From: CAJBNH01 sp964447285
GTDB lineage: Bacteria > Myxococcota_A > UBA9042
DNA: 64,000 nucleotides
Assembly: GCA_964447285.1 (NCBI GenBank)
Contig: CAYURO010000005.1
Span: forward strand, 1-64,000
Reading direction: 5' to 3'
In this document: piece by piece, positions 16,394-24,086 of the stretch
How positions within the stretch are numbered: position 1 is the first letter of the stretch
Layout of the letters: each line of letters begins with the position of its first letter
Program-made: the position numbers and the translations under genes
Notes under the pieces: generated by a model
Told to the model about the DNA's origin: nothing
Seen by the model: the letters and a program-made list of their open reading frames with translations, nothing else
Database searches by the model: none

Positions 16394-17913
16394 CTCGCGG
16401 TCTCCTGAGGGGTCGGCGGCTTGGTCTGAACGGCGGCCGCGGCGGGCTGTGTCGCCTTGCACTGGGACTCCGCAAGCCCCAGCACGCGCTCGAGCTGTTC
16501 CTTGGCCCCGACCGGAAGGGTGCTTTTTTGCAGGGTAGAGCGCAAGCCCTCGATGCGCGGCAGCGGCATGCAGAGGTTGCTCTGCCGTTCGAGGTCGATC
16601 AGGTGCGCCTGCGCCAACACGGGGCCCAGCAGGGACGCGGCGGGCAGCTTGGGACGGCCGAACGCGAACAGATCGGCGGGCATGGCTGTAAACGCCGACA
16701 CGCCTTGGATGGGCTTGAGCCCCTTTCCTGCGAGTGCCTGAGCGTAGCCGAGCACGACAGCCTCGACGGGTGTCAACTGGTCGATTCTCAAGGACTTCTG
16801 CTGGTCTGCAGAGGCATTGATCAGTCCGTGGCGGCGCAGAATCGCGGCCCAAGCGACCGCGGCGTTGTCGTCGGACCCGATTCGCTGCATCAGCACCGAA
16901 GCGTTCAACACGGTCAGCGCAAGGTCGCCGGTGGTGTCGGTCTTCAGCACGTCCTCCAGCGCGATCTCGTCCAAGCGGGTGAAGGCCATCAGGCGGGCCA
17001 CCTGCGGCTTGTCGGCATAGGCGCGGAAGAACGGCGCGGCAACGACAAACGGCACTCCCAGTGCGTGCAGGCTGGGCGTCGGCGAGCCGTCGGGGCGACC
17101 GGATGGGCGTCCGCTGCGGTCGACGATGGCGGTTTCGGCGACGGGCGCGGGCAGCAGGATCGGTCCCGTGAAGGGCTCGAGTTGCTTGGGCTTGCAGGCG
17201 ACAGCAAAGGGCGCAGCCAAGGCGGCCACCCGTTCCGCGGCGTCAAGCTGCACGCTTTCGGTGCCCCCGGACCGCGCAGCTTCGAGCAGCCCCAGACCGA
17301 GTCCGCACTGCTGCTTCTTGGTTCCACCGGCGGTCGCCTTTGCAAGGGCCAAGGCGAGTTTGGGCGCCTGATGCCCGGGGGCCAGTGCGACGGCCTTTTC
17401 GAGCAACTGGATGGCGCCGGCCTTGTCCAGCTTCTTGTTGCGTCGGGTCAGCACCTTGGCGTCGGAGCCCGAGGCCAGGGTCCGCACCCAGCCCAGCACG
17501 AGCGCTTGCCGGGCATCCAGGTTGTCGACCGTGATGTCCTGCTTGCGCAGCGCGCCGCTGGGGCCAAGCGTCAGTCGCGCCTGGATCGCTTGCGTGACGA
17601 AGGGATCCACGTTGTTGCTCACAACCCCTTCCGGTCCAATGGCGTCGATGATGGCAAGCGCCTTGTCGGACGGAATCCGCTTGTCCAGAGCCCGTTCGCG
17701 GGTCACCAGCGTCAGGTAGCCGGCGCTGCGAACCTCGGCGACGACGGGATGCTCCAGATAGGCCTCGGCGTACTGCGCCCGCACGGTCAGGGGCGTCACC
17801 GCCGCGGTCGCCGGGTCTGCGACTCCGGGCGCAGCAACTCCTGCTGCTGCCGTCAAGGTCACGGCGCAAGCCCCTGTCCACCATGCGAAACCGTACCCGA
17901 GCCACCGAGCCAT
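16390..17913 (-). CDS. Exported alpha-helical protein of unknown function
   Basis: A 507-residue protein with a signal peptide (ARWLGYGFAWWTGACAVTLT onward, cleaved near AAAGVAA). The mature part is Ala/Leu-rich and looks like a helical repeat or TPR-like scaffold (KAGAIQLLEKAVALAPGHQAPKL resembles one TPR unit). A single pair of cysteines and a Gln/Pro-rich C-terminus are seen. No catalytic motif is visible. ATG 17913 has GGGAGG six bases upstream. It is coupled to the 15467 membrane gene. Divergent from the ArsA-like operon at 18058; the 144 bases between contain no convincing promoter. Confidence 0.72.
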   Translation of the reverse strand: MARWLGYGFAWWTGACAVTLTAAAGVAAPGVADPATAAVTPLTVRAQYAEAYLEHPVVAEVRSAGYLTLVTRERALDKRIPSDKALAIIDAIGPEGVVSNNVDPFVTQAIQARLTLGPSGALRKQDITVDNLDARQALVLGWVRTLASGSDAKVLTRRNKKLDKAGAIQLLEKAVALAPGHQAPKLALALAKATAGGTKKQQCGLGLGLLEAARSGGTESVQLDAAERVAALAAPFAVACKPKQLEPFTGPILLPAPVAETAIVDRSGRPSGRPDGSPTPSLHALGVPFVVAAPFFRAYADKPQVARLMAFTRLDEIALEDVLKTDTTGDLALTVLNASVLMQRIGSDDNAAVAWAAILRRHGLINASADQQKSLRIDQLTPVEAVVLGYAQALAGKGLKPIQGVSAFTAMPADLFAFGRPKLPAASLLGPVLAQAHLIDLERQSNLCMPLPRIEGLRSTLQKSTLPVGAKEQLERVLGLAESQCKATQPAAAAVQTKPPTPQETAR

Positions 17914-18057
17914 TCGAACCTCCCGAAGAACGACGAGCACCAGAGCATACCCGAACCCGCAGCGCATCCAAGGTGCCTGCGTCTGCGTCTTCTGGACAAC
18001 CCGCGCGGTCTGCCCGACCATCCCCCGGCGCCCCACGGGCCCCCGGAGCCTGCCCCC

Positions 18058-19038
18058 TTGAGAAGCAAGCTGTTCCAGCGGAGATTCGTCGTCGTTGCGG
18101 GCAAGGGCGGCGTCGGCCGCTCGACCGTTTGCGTCGCGCTGGGGCTCGCTGCCGCGCGCTACGGGCTGCGGACCTGCATCGTGCAGCTCAACACGCAGGA
18201 CGATGTGGCACGGTTGTTCGGGTGCGAGGCCGGCAGCTACACGCCGGTGCAGCTGGACCCGGAACTACCCCTGTTTTCAGCCAACCTGCGACCGACGGAG
18301 GCACTGCGGGAGTACGGACAGCTCAAGCTGCGGTGGAAGGCCTTGCATCATCTGGTGTTCGAGAACGACGTGATGCGGCGGCTGCTGCGCATGGTCCCGG
18401 GCATGAGCGAGATGCTGCTGCTTGGCAAGGCTTGGCACATGGAGGCGGCGGAGCGACGGGAAGATGGCTCGGCTGCGTGGGACCTGCTGATCGTCGATGC
18501 TCCAGCGACGGGTCATGGGATTTCGCTGCTTCGGTTGCCGCAGGTCATCCTCGACGCCGTGCCGGTGGGGCCGATGGCAGAGGACGCGCGTCGCATGAAG
18601 GACCTGTTGGAAGACCCGGTGCGCTCGTCGTTTCACGTCGTCACGCTGCCTCAGGAGCTGCCGGCAACGGAGGCGATCGAGCTGTGCGAGCACGCGCGGA
18701 CGACCTTGGGGGTGCCGACCGGATACCTGTTCATCAACGCGGTGTTGCCTCGGGTGCTCGGCGATACGCAGCGGCGACTCCTGCTTCACGCGGAGCCCAC
18801 GGTTGGCGAGACCCATGTGCGACAGGCCTTGCAGTCGGTCGAGGCGTATGAGCATTGGCGCGAGGCGCAGCAGACCCAAGTGCTGCGGCTGCGACGTGCG
18901 GTGCACCTGCCTGTGGTTGAGTTGCCCTATGTGTTCGAACGCATGGACCGCACCCAGGTGGAACTGTTGAGCCAGGCGGCGGTGGCGTCCATGGAGACGG
19001 CCGACACGCGTCAGAGGGTTGGAGAGGGGGCGCGATGA
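18058..19038 (+). CDS. ArsA/GET3-family ATPase with an Arg in the P-loop
   Basis: A 326-residue SIMIBI-class ATPase. The deviant Walker A reads GKGGVGRST (15-23): signature Lys16 is present but the second, normally invariant lysine is Arg21. A later motif LIVDAPATGHGISLLRLP corresponds to the ArsA/GET3 switch region (DTAPTGHTLRLL in relatives). The C-terminal part is helical. Relatives are either arsenite-pump ATPases or tail-anchored protein chaperones; no arsB or other ars gene is adjacent. I placed the start at TTG 18058 because GGAG sits nine bases upstream and the P-loop then starts at the usual distance from the N-terminus; no ATG or GTG lies near in frame. The gene overlaps the M16 gene by four bases (ATGA), so it heads the operon. 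Confidence 0.8.
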   Translation: MRSKLFQRRFVVVAGKGGVGRSTVCVALGLAAARYGLRTCIVQLNTQDDVARLFGCEAGSYTPVQLDPELPLFSANLRPTEALREYGQLKLRWKALHHLVFENDVMRRLLRMVPGMSEMLLLGKAWHMEAAERREDGSAAWDLLIVDAPATGHGISLLRLPQVILDAVPVGPMAEDARRMKDLLEDPVRSSFHVVTLPQELPATEAIELCEHARTTLGVPTGYLFINAVLPRVLGDTQRRLLLHAEPTVGETHVRQALQSVEAYEHWREAQQTQVLRLRRAVHLPVVELPYVFERMDRTQVELLSQAAVASMETADTRQRVGEGAR

Positions 19039-20585
19039 GGCGAACCATCGGCAAGACGCTGGGGCCGCTGGCCCTTTGGGCGGGGCTGTGGACGGGGGCT
19101 CCGGCGCTGGCCGCCCCCGCCGCCACTCAGGCAAGCGGCGACGCCACCGTGCGAGAACTCCAGATGAAGAAGACGGTTTCGGAGGCTCCCGTGACGGTAC
19201 CGGTCGATCTGGGTCAGGCGCGGAAGCGCGCGGAGGGGCTTGCGGCGGGCCTGAGGGCCGGAGATGCGGGCCTGCAGCTGGTCGATGTGCAACCGTTTGG
19301 CGCCGGCGTCGTCGAGCACTGGAAGCTGGGTAACGGCCTGCGTGTTCTGGTCGCTGCGGACCCACTGGCTCCGGTCGTGGCCGTCCACACTTGGGTCGCG
19401 GTCGGCTCGGCCGGCGAGGTCTCCGGCAAGACGGGCCTTGCGCACCTGCTCGAGCACCTGATGTTCAAGTCGACCAAGACCCGGCCTGCGGGCACGTTCG
19501 ACCGGCTGCTTGAGCAGATGGGAGCGAGCGCAAACGCAGCGACTTGGCTGGACTGGACCTACTACCACGAGGTCGTGCCGCCGCAGCATCTGGCGACGGT
19601 GCTGGAGCTCGAGGCCGACCGTCTGGCGAACCTCGACCTGAGCGCCACAGCGTTCAAGGCCGAGCTGGACGTGGTCAAGAACGAGCGGCGCGAGCACGTG
19701 GAGAACGATCCCGACGGCATCCTGGACGAGGCCGTGCAAAAAGCCGCTTATGGCAACCACCCTTACGGTCATCCCACGCTGGGCTGGGCGGAGGACTTGG
19801 ACAAGCTTGAGCTGGCGGACGTCCTGGCCTTTCACGCCCGCCACTACGCGCCCAATCGCATCACGCTGGTGCTGGTCGGTGCCGTCGACCCTGAGCCGGC
19901 GTTGCGAGAGGTGATCGTCCGTTACGGTCTGCTGCCTCCTGGTGCCCCGGTCGCGGAGCCCAAGCTGCCGCCCCTGACTTCGCGCGGTGCCGAGAGCACG
20001 CTGACGCTGGATGCCCATGCGGAGCGGCTGGCCGTGGCTTGGCCGACCGTGTTCGGCATGCACGCGGACCACGCAGCGTTGTCGGTGCTGACCGAAGTCC
20101 TGTTCAACGCCGACTCGGCGCGGTTGCAGCGGGCGCTGATGTTCGACTCAAGCGTGGCGTCGGACGTCGAGGCGTCGCTGGGCGGCCTGCGTCACACGAG
20201 CCTGCTGGACGTGCGCGTCGCAGTGATGCCGGGGCGCACCGCGCGGCAGGCGTTGCAGCTGCTGGACGCGGGACTCGCGGCCCTGCTGGGCGACCGGCCT
20301 GTCACCGATGACGAGGTGCGCGGTGCCAAGAACCGCTTGAAGATGGACCACTACCGCGAGCTCATGGGCGTCGACGGTCGCGCGGAGACCTTGGGTGACC
20401 ACCAGACGACCTTTGGCGACGCCGGCACGCACAGCGCCTGGTGGCAGGCGGTGGCTGCGGTGACGACGGCCGATGTGCAACGGGTTGCGCGCACCTATCT
20501 GGTGAACGACCGGCGCGTCGTCATTCTGGGCGTCGTGCCGGCGCCGCAGGTTGCGGAGAACCGAGCAGGCAGGAAGGCGCGATGA
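19035..20585 (+). CDS. M16B zinc peptidase, catalytic subunit
   Basis: A 516-residue exported peptidase of the pitrilysin/MPP family. A signal peptide (about 1-26, ending ALAAPA) predicts a periplasmic location. The inverted zinc motif HLLEH is at 137-141, and the third ligand Glu217 lies in VVKNERREH, the family spacing. The C-terminal domain (about 300-480) lacks the R/Y substrate motif seen in the next gene. In the Sphingomonas A1 M16 heterodimer one subunit has the zinc site and the other the R/Y pair; the same division is visible here, so I infer a heterodimeric peptidase with the 20582 product. ATGA overlaps on both sides. Confidence 0.92.
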   Translation: MRRTIGKTLGPLALWAGLWTGAPALAAPAATQASGDATVRELQMKKTVSEAPVTVPVDLGQARKRAEGLAAGLRAGDAGLQLVDVQPFGAGVVEHWKLGNGLRVLVAADPLAPVVAVHTWVAVGSAGEVSGKTGLAHLLEHLMFKSTKTRPAGTFDRLLEQMGASANAATWLDWTYYHEVVPPQHLATVLELEADRLANLDLSATAFKAELDVVKNERREHVENDPDGILDEAVQKAAYGNHPYGHPTLGWAEDLDKLELADVLAFHARHYAPNRITLVLVGAVDPEPALREVIVRYGLLPPGAPVAEPKLPPLTSRGAESTLTLDAHAERLAVAWPTVFGMHADHAALSVLTEVLFNADSARLQRALMFDSSVASDVEASLGGLRHTSLLDVRVAVMPGRTARQALQLLDAGLAALLGDRPVTDDEVRGAKNRLKMDHYRELMGVDGRAETLGDHQTTFGDAGTHSAWWQAVAAVTTADVQRVARTYLVNDRRVVILGVVPAPQVAENRAGRKAR

Positions 20586-22606
20586 AGATCGGGACCGCCG
20601 CCACTGCCACCGTTCTGGTCGCCGCCGCGTTTGCGTGCGTCTGGGCGCCTGGCATCGCAACTGCCCGCCCCAAGAGAGGAAACTTGCCGCCCGTCACCGT
20701 CGTTCAGCGTCCATGGCCGCCCATCGTCAGTGTGCGCATCGTCATCGGCTCCGGGTCGCTCGCTGACCCCGCGGGTCAGGAGGGCATGGCGCAGTTGTGC
20801 TGGTCCGCCGCCTTGCGGGGAGCGGGGACGCGCGACCGGGCGGCCCTGGCCGAGGCGCTGGACTCGCTGGGTGCCAGTTTGGATGAGTCGGTGGACAAGA
20901 TCGGCACCGTCATGGCCGGCTCCGTCCCCGTCGAGGAACTGGACGCGTTCGTTGGGTTGGCCGCTGACGTCGTGCTCCGGCCCCGCTTCGACCCCAAGGA
21001 GGTGACTGAGGCGCGCAAGAGCCTGCTGGGCGACCTGGTGTTGCTGCGGGACGACGACGAGTCCCTTGCTCACGATGCCTTGGGCCGTTTCCTTTACCGC
21101 GGCCAGCTTTTGGGTCGACCCACGACAGGCACAGAGCAAAGCCTGCAGCGCATCGAGGCGGACCACGTGCGCACGTGGCACCGGCAGCAGGTTGTGCTGG
21201 GTAACGTGAGGATCGGTTTTGCGGGTGACATCGCCGAGGACCGCGCCGACGCTCTGGTCCAGAAGCATTTTGCGGGGTTGCGGCCGGGCAACACAACGGC
21301 GGTTCGGGTGCAGCGGCCAGAGGCGGACGGTCGACGCCTGTTGCTGCTCGACAAGCCCGGCAGCAGCCAGGCGCAGATCCTCTTTGCCCAGCCGGTCCTT
21401 GCGGCCGGCTCCAAGGACCTGCCGGCCCTGCTGGTGGCGAACACGGTGCTGGGCGGTTCGTTCACGTCGCGTCTGGTCCGCGAGATCCGTGAGCTGCGCG
21501 GCTGGGCCTACAACACGTGGTCGGCGGTGGCGGCGGGTCCCCAAGTCTCCACTCTGGCCATTGGCATGGCGACGGGCAACGCGGACGCTCCAGCGGCGCT
21601 GGATCTGGCCGTCAAGGTGCTGGGCGAGCTGAAGCGCGACGGGGTGACGCCTGCAGAATTGCGACAGGCCAAGGACTACCTGAAGGGCTCGCACCGTTAC
21701 TCGCTGGAGACCGCCGACCGTGAGCTGAATCAACGGATGCGTGCGGCCGAGTTGGGGCTGCCCGCCGACAGCGTTGATACCTTTCCCGCCCGCGTCGAGG
21801 CCGTGGACGAGAAGACCGTCGAGCGCGTGCTGCGCGAGCAGCTGACGCCCGAGCATCTGGCGGCCTTGGTCGTCGGCTCGTCGCGCGTGCTGAAGGAGAA
21901 ATTAACCAGCAGCCAAGCGGGTTTTGCCATCGAGTCGATTCCGGCGCGCGGAATGCCCGAGACGACGACCGGTCGCGGCCGATGGGTGGGAGAGCTGCCG
22001 CCGCCCGAGCCCGACGCGCCGCCGCCGGAAGTTCCGGATCAACTGGAGGGGCCGACTGAAGAGCTTGATCCAGTGGACGAATCATCGGTGCCCGAGGTCG
22101 TCGATGGCACCGATGGCGCGCCCGCGGACGAGAAGGGGGATGAAGGGACCGATGGGACCGACGATGGGACCGACGGCGAGGCGGACGGAGCCGAGGACAC
22201 CCAGGATGAGGAGAGCGCCGACGATGGCGGCGATATCGACGACGGTGCGGACGTGGACGAGCCCCCGCCCCCTCCCAAGGCGGTGATCAAGGCCGCGGTG
22301 CCGAAGTCGTCCTCCAAGCCGCCTGCTGCCAAGCCTGCACCTGCCAAACCCGCGCCTGCGACCAAGACGCCCCCGACCAAGGCCGCGCCTCCAGTGACGC
22401 AGGGCAAGGCTGCATCCTCAAAGGGCAAGCCAGCAGCGAAAGCCAAGCCAGCAGCGAAAGCCAAGCCAGCAGCGAAGGCCAAGCCTGCCGCCAAGGTCAA
22501 GCCGGCCGTGAAGGGCAAGTCGGCCGCAAAGGGCAAGTCCGCACCCACCAAGGGCAAGCCGGCAGCGGCGAAGGGCAAGGCCCCCGCAAAGGGGAAGAAG
22601 CGATGA
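20582..22606 (+). CDS. M16B peptidase-like non-catalytic subunit with acidic linker and H1-like basic tail
   Basis: A 674-residue exported protein. Residues about 1-29 are a signal peptide; 35-455 form an M16 fold in which the zinc motif is lost (QEGMAQLCWSAALRG where HxxEH is expected), while the R/Y-type motif is kept in FTSRLVREIRELRGWAYNTW. Residues about 463-566 are a strongly acidic linker (DGTDGTDDGTDGEADG). Residues about 567-674 are Lys/Pro/Ala-rich, with PAAKAKPAAKAK repeats and a KGKAPAKGKKR end, resembling the C-terminal tail of histone H1. The core fits a partner subunit for the preceding catalytic M16 protein; the tail is not a usual part of the family. ATGA overlaps with both neighbours. 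Confidence 0.88.
   Translation: MKIGTAATATVLVAAAFACVWAPGIATARPKRGNLPPVTVVQRPWPPIVSVRIVIGSGSLADPAGQEGMAQLCWSAALRGAGTRDRAALAEALDSLGASLDESVDKIGTVMAGSVPVEELDAFVGLAADVVLRPRFDPKEVTEARKSLLGDLVLLRDDDESLAHDALGRFLYRGQLLGRPTTGTEQSLQRIEADHVRTWHRQQVVLGNVRIGFAGDIAEDRADALVQKHFAGLRPGNTTAVRVQRPEADGRRLLLLDKPGSSQAQILFAQPVLAAGSKDLPALLVANTVLGGSFTSRLVREIRELRGWAYNTWSAVAAGPQVSTLAIGMATGNADAPAALDLAVKVLGELKRDGVTPAELRQAKDYLKGSHRYSLETADRELNQRMRAAELGLPADSVDTFPARVEAVDEKTVERVLREQLTPEHLAALVVGSSRVLKEKLTSSQAGFAIESIPARGMPETTTGRGRWVGELPPPEPDAPPPEVPDQLEGPTEELDPVDESSVPEVVDGTDGAPADEKGDEGTDGTDDGTDGEADGAEDTQDEESADDGGDIDDGADVDEPPPPPKAVIKAAVPKSSSKPPAAKPAPAKPAPATKTPPTKAAPPVTQGKAASSKGKPAAKAKPAAKAKPAAKAKPAAKVKPAVKGKSAAKGKSAPTKGKPAAAKGKAPAKGKKR
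22427..22480. repeat. Three 18-base tandem repeats in the basic tail
   Basis: Units at 22427-22444, 22445-22462 and 22463-22480 are identical except one base in the last. Each encodes KPAAKA. They show the tail grows or shrinks by unit duplication. Confidence 0.85.
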
Positions 22607-23166
22607 CCGCCGAATTGGATCTGCGTCGCGTCGATGCCTTTGCCAAGCGCGCGCACCACGGCCAGAAACGCAATACGGGTGACAACACGGCGCCCGAGGT
22701 GCCCTACATCGTCCATCCCCGCGCGGTGCGTCGATTGCTGGCGAGCCACCCAAACCCAGCGGTGCGTGCCCCTTGGGTGCAGGCAGTGGGGCTGCTGCAC
22801 GACGTGTTGGAAGACTGCGACGTGTCGCGGGACGAGCTGCGGGCGGCGTTTGGGGAGCCCATCGAGCACGCGGTGTGGTTGCTGTCGAAGGAGTTGAAGG
22901 TCCAGCCCGGCTCGCGCCGAGACGACTACTGGGAGGCGCTGGCCGCAGCACCACTGGCCGTCAGGCAGGTGAAGGCAGCAGATCGCATCGACAATCTGCG
23001 GTCCTGTCTGAAGTGGCATCGGGTGCGGCTGGCGACGAAGTATCTGGACGAGACGCCCCGCAAGGTTCTGCCGCTGGTGGTGGAGGACGCGCACCTGTAC
23101 GCAACGCTCGCCCGTCTGCTGGCGCGGGTGCGCGAGGCCTATCCGGAAGTGGGGAGGAAGCCGTGA
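22603..23166 (+). CDS. HD-domain hydrolase, MESH1/SpoT-hydrolase-like
   Basis: A 187-residue single-domain protein. Motifs match the ppGpp hydrolase domain of SpoT and of small alarmone hydrolases: AHHGQKR near residue 17, YIVHPRAV (His38), GLLHDVLEDC (His66-Asp67) and VKAADRIDNLRS (Asp127). No synthetase, TGS or ACT domain is present. The length equals known MESH1-type enzymes, which remove the 3'-diphosphate of (p)ppGpp; activity on other nucleotides is possible. Placement inside an operon of peptidase and lipoprotein genes, with ATGA upstream and GTGA downstream, is unexpected for an alarmone enzyme. Confidence 0.82.
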   Translation: MTAELDLRRVDAFAKRAHHGQKRNTGDNTAPEVPYIVHPRAVRRLLASHPNPAVRAPWVQAVGLLHDVLEDCDVSRDELRAAFGEPIEHAVWLLSKELKVQPGSRRDDYWEALAAAPLAVRQVKAADRIDNLRSCLKWHRVRLATKYLDETPRKVLPLVVEDAHLYATLARLLARVREAYPEVGRKP

Positions 23167-23894
23167 TCGTCGTCCAACGTTTTGCCTTGCTTGGCCTGAT
23201 CTTGGGAGCGCTGACCGCCTGCCGCCCCCCCGTGCCACCGCGCGCAAGCGCCGATGCGGCAAGCGTGCCTGCGACGCCTGCACTGCCCGCCGAAGCCACG
23301 CCGACGACAGCCCCCGTCACGTCACCGCCGCCCGGTCTGCTGGGACCTGAAGCGGCGACCCTGGTGGGGGCCCCGCGCAACCTGGACCGCGTGCTTGCGC
23401 TGGGACCCGGCAGTGGTTTGCTCGGCGACAAGCTGCGTGAGGTCGATTTCGCCCATGCTTCCGCAGTGTCGTGGACGGTTCCCGGCCAGCGCCCCGGCAC
23501 GACTCGCACGTACGTCGCCCTGTCTGACCGGCCCCTGTGTGGTCCCGTCGACCGTGCGTTGGGGCTGTCGCGCTTGGTCGATGGCGCGCAACTGCTCGTT
23601 TTCGGTCTGGCCGAGGCAGCTACCGCAACCGATCTGCAGGTTCCCATCCAGGCGACGGTTGCGTATGGCAAGGCGCAGTCAGGCACGCTGCACTACGAAG
23701 GCCGGGCCACGGGCGGGCAGGTGCGGGTCGTGTCGCCCGCCGGCAGCAAGTCCAGCCTCTATGCGGTGTTCGCTGTCATGTTGCGCGGTCGTGGTGGCAT
23801 CTCGACGGAGGTGCAGGGGCGCCTTCAACCCACCCCTTGTCCGACCGGGCTGGCCCCCGCATTCGGCCCGCCACCGGCAGCGGCAAAGCCCTGA
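23163..23894 (+). CDS. Hypothetical lipoprotein, last gene of the M16 operon
   Basis: A 243-residue protein starting with GTG that overlaps the HD gene stop (GTGA). The signal peptide ends in GALTAC (Cys20). A Pro/Ala/Thr linker follows to about residue 60, then a compact domain with beta character (HASAVSWTVPGQRPG, TYVALSDRPLCGPVD, SSLYAVFAVMLRGRGGIS) and two cysteines that may pair. It ends in a Pro/Ala stretch. No family recognised. Coupling suggests it works with the M16 pair in the envelope. Confidence 0.75.
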   Translation: MIVVQRFALLGLILGALTACRPPVPPRASADAASVPATPALPAEATPTTAPVTSPPPGLLGPEAATLVGAPRNLDRVLALGPGSGLLGDKLREVDFAHASAVSWTVPGQRPGTTRTYVALSDRPLCGPVDRALGLSRLVDGAQLLVFGLAEAATATDLQVPIQATVAYGKAQSGTLHYEGRATGGQVRVVSPAGSKSSLYAVFAVMLRGRGGISTEVQGRLQPTPCPTGLAPAFGPPPAAAKP

Positions 23895-23920
23895 CCGACG
23901 CGCGATTCCTGCCCAATTGG

Positions 23921-23949
23921 TTGACATTGCGAGCTTGCCCGCCTACGTT
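23921..23949 (+). promoter_or_regulatory. Predicted promoter of pyrG
   Basis: TTGACA at 23921-23926, 17 bases, TACGTT at 23944-23949; it leaves a leader of about 130 bases before the pyrG ATG. Confidence 0.55.
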
Positions 23950-24086
23950 CGCCGCCCGGGCTCGTATCGGCGCTCGCCCTTTTCGGCGCTCGACCCGGCA
24001 GCTCCCGCGACATCGCGTTTTCGTTTATCGTTCCGGCAACTTGGCTGGGCGAGCGCGTGCCGTGTTCCTTGTCCAGGGAGCGCCGG

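Noticed and set aside
16333..18057. Extension of the ArsA-like frame far upstream
   Set aside because: The upstream part is antisense to two minus-strand genes with a good signal peptide and coupled stop/start. The TTG at 18058 with GGAG is a sufficient start.
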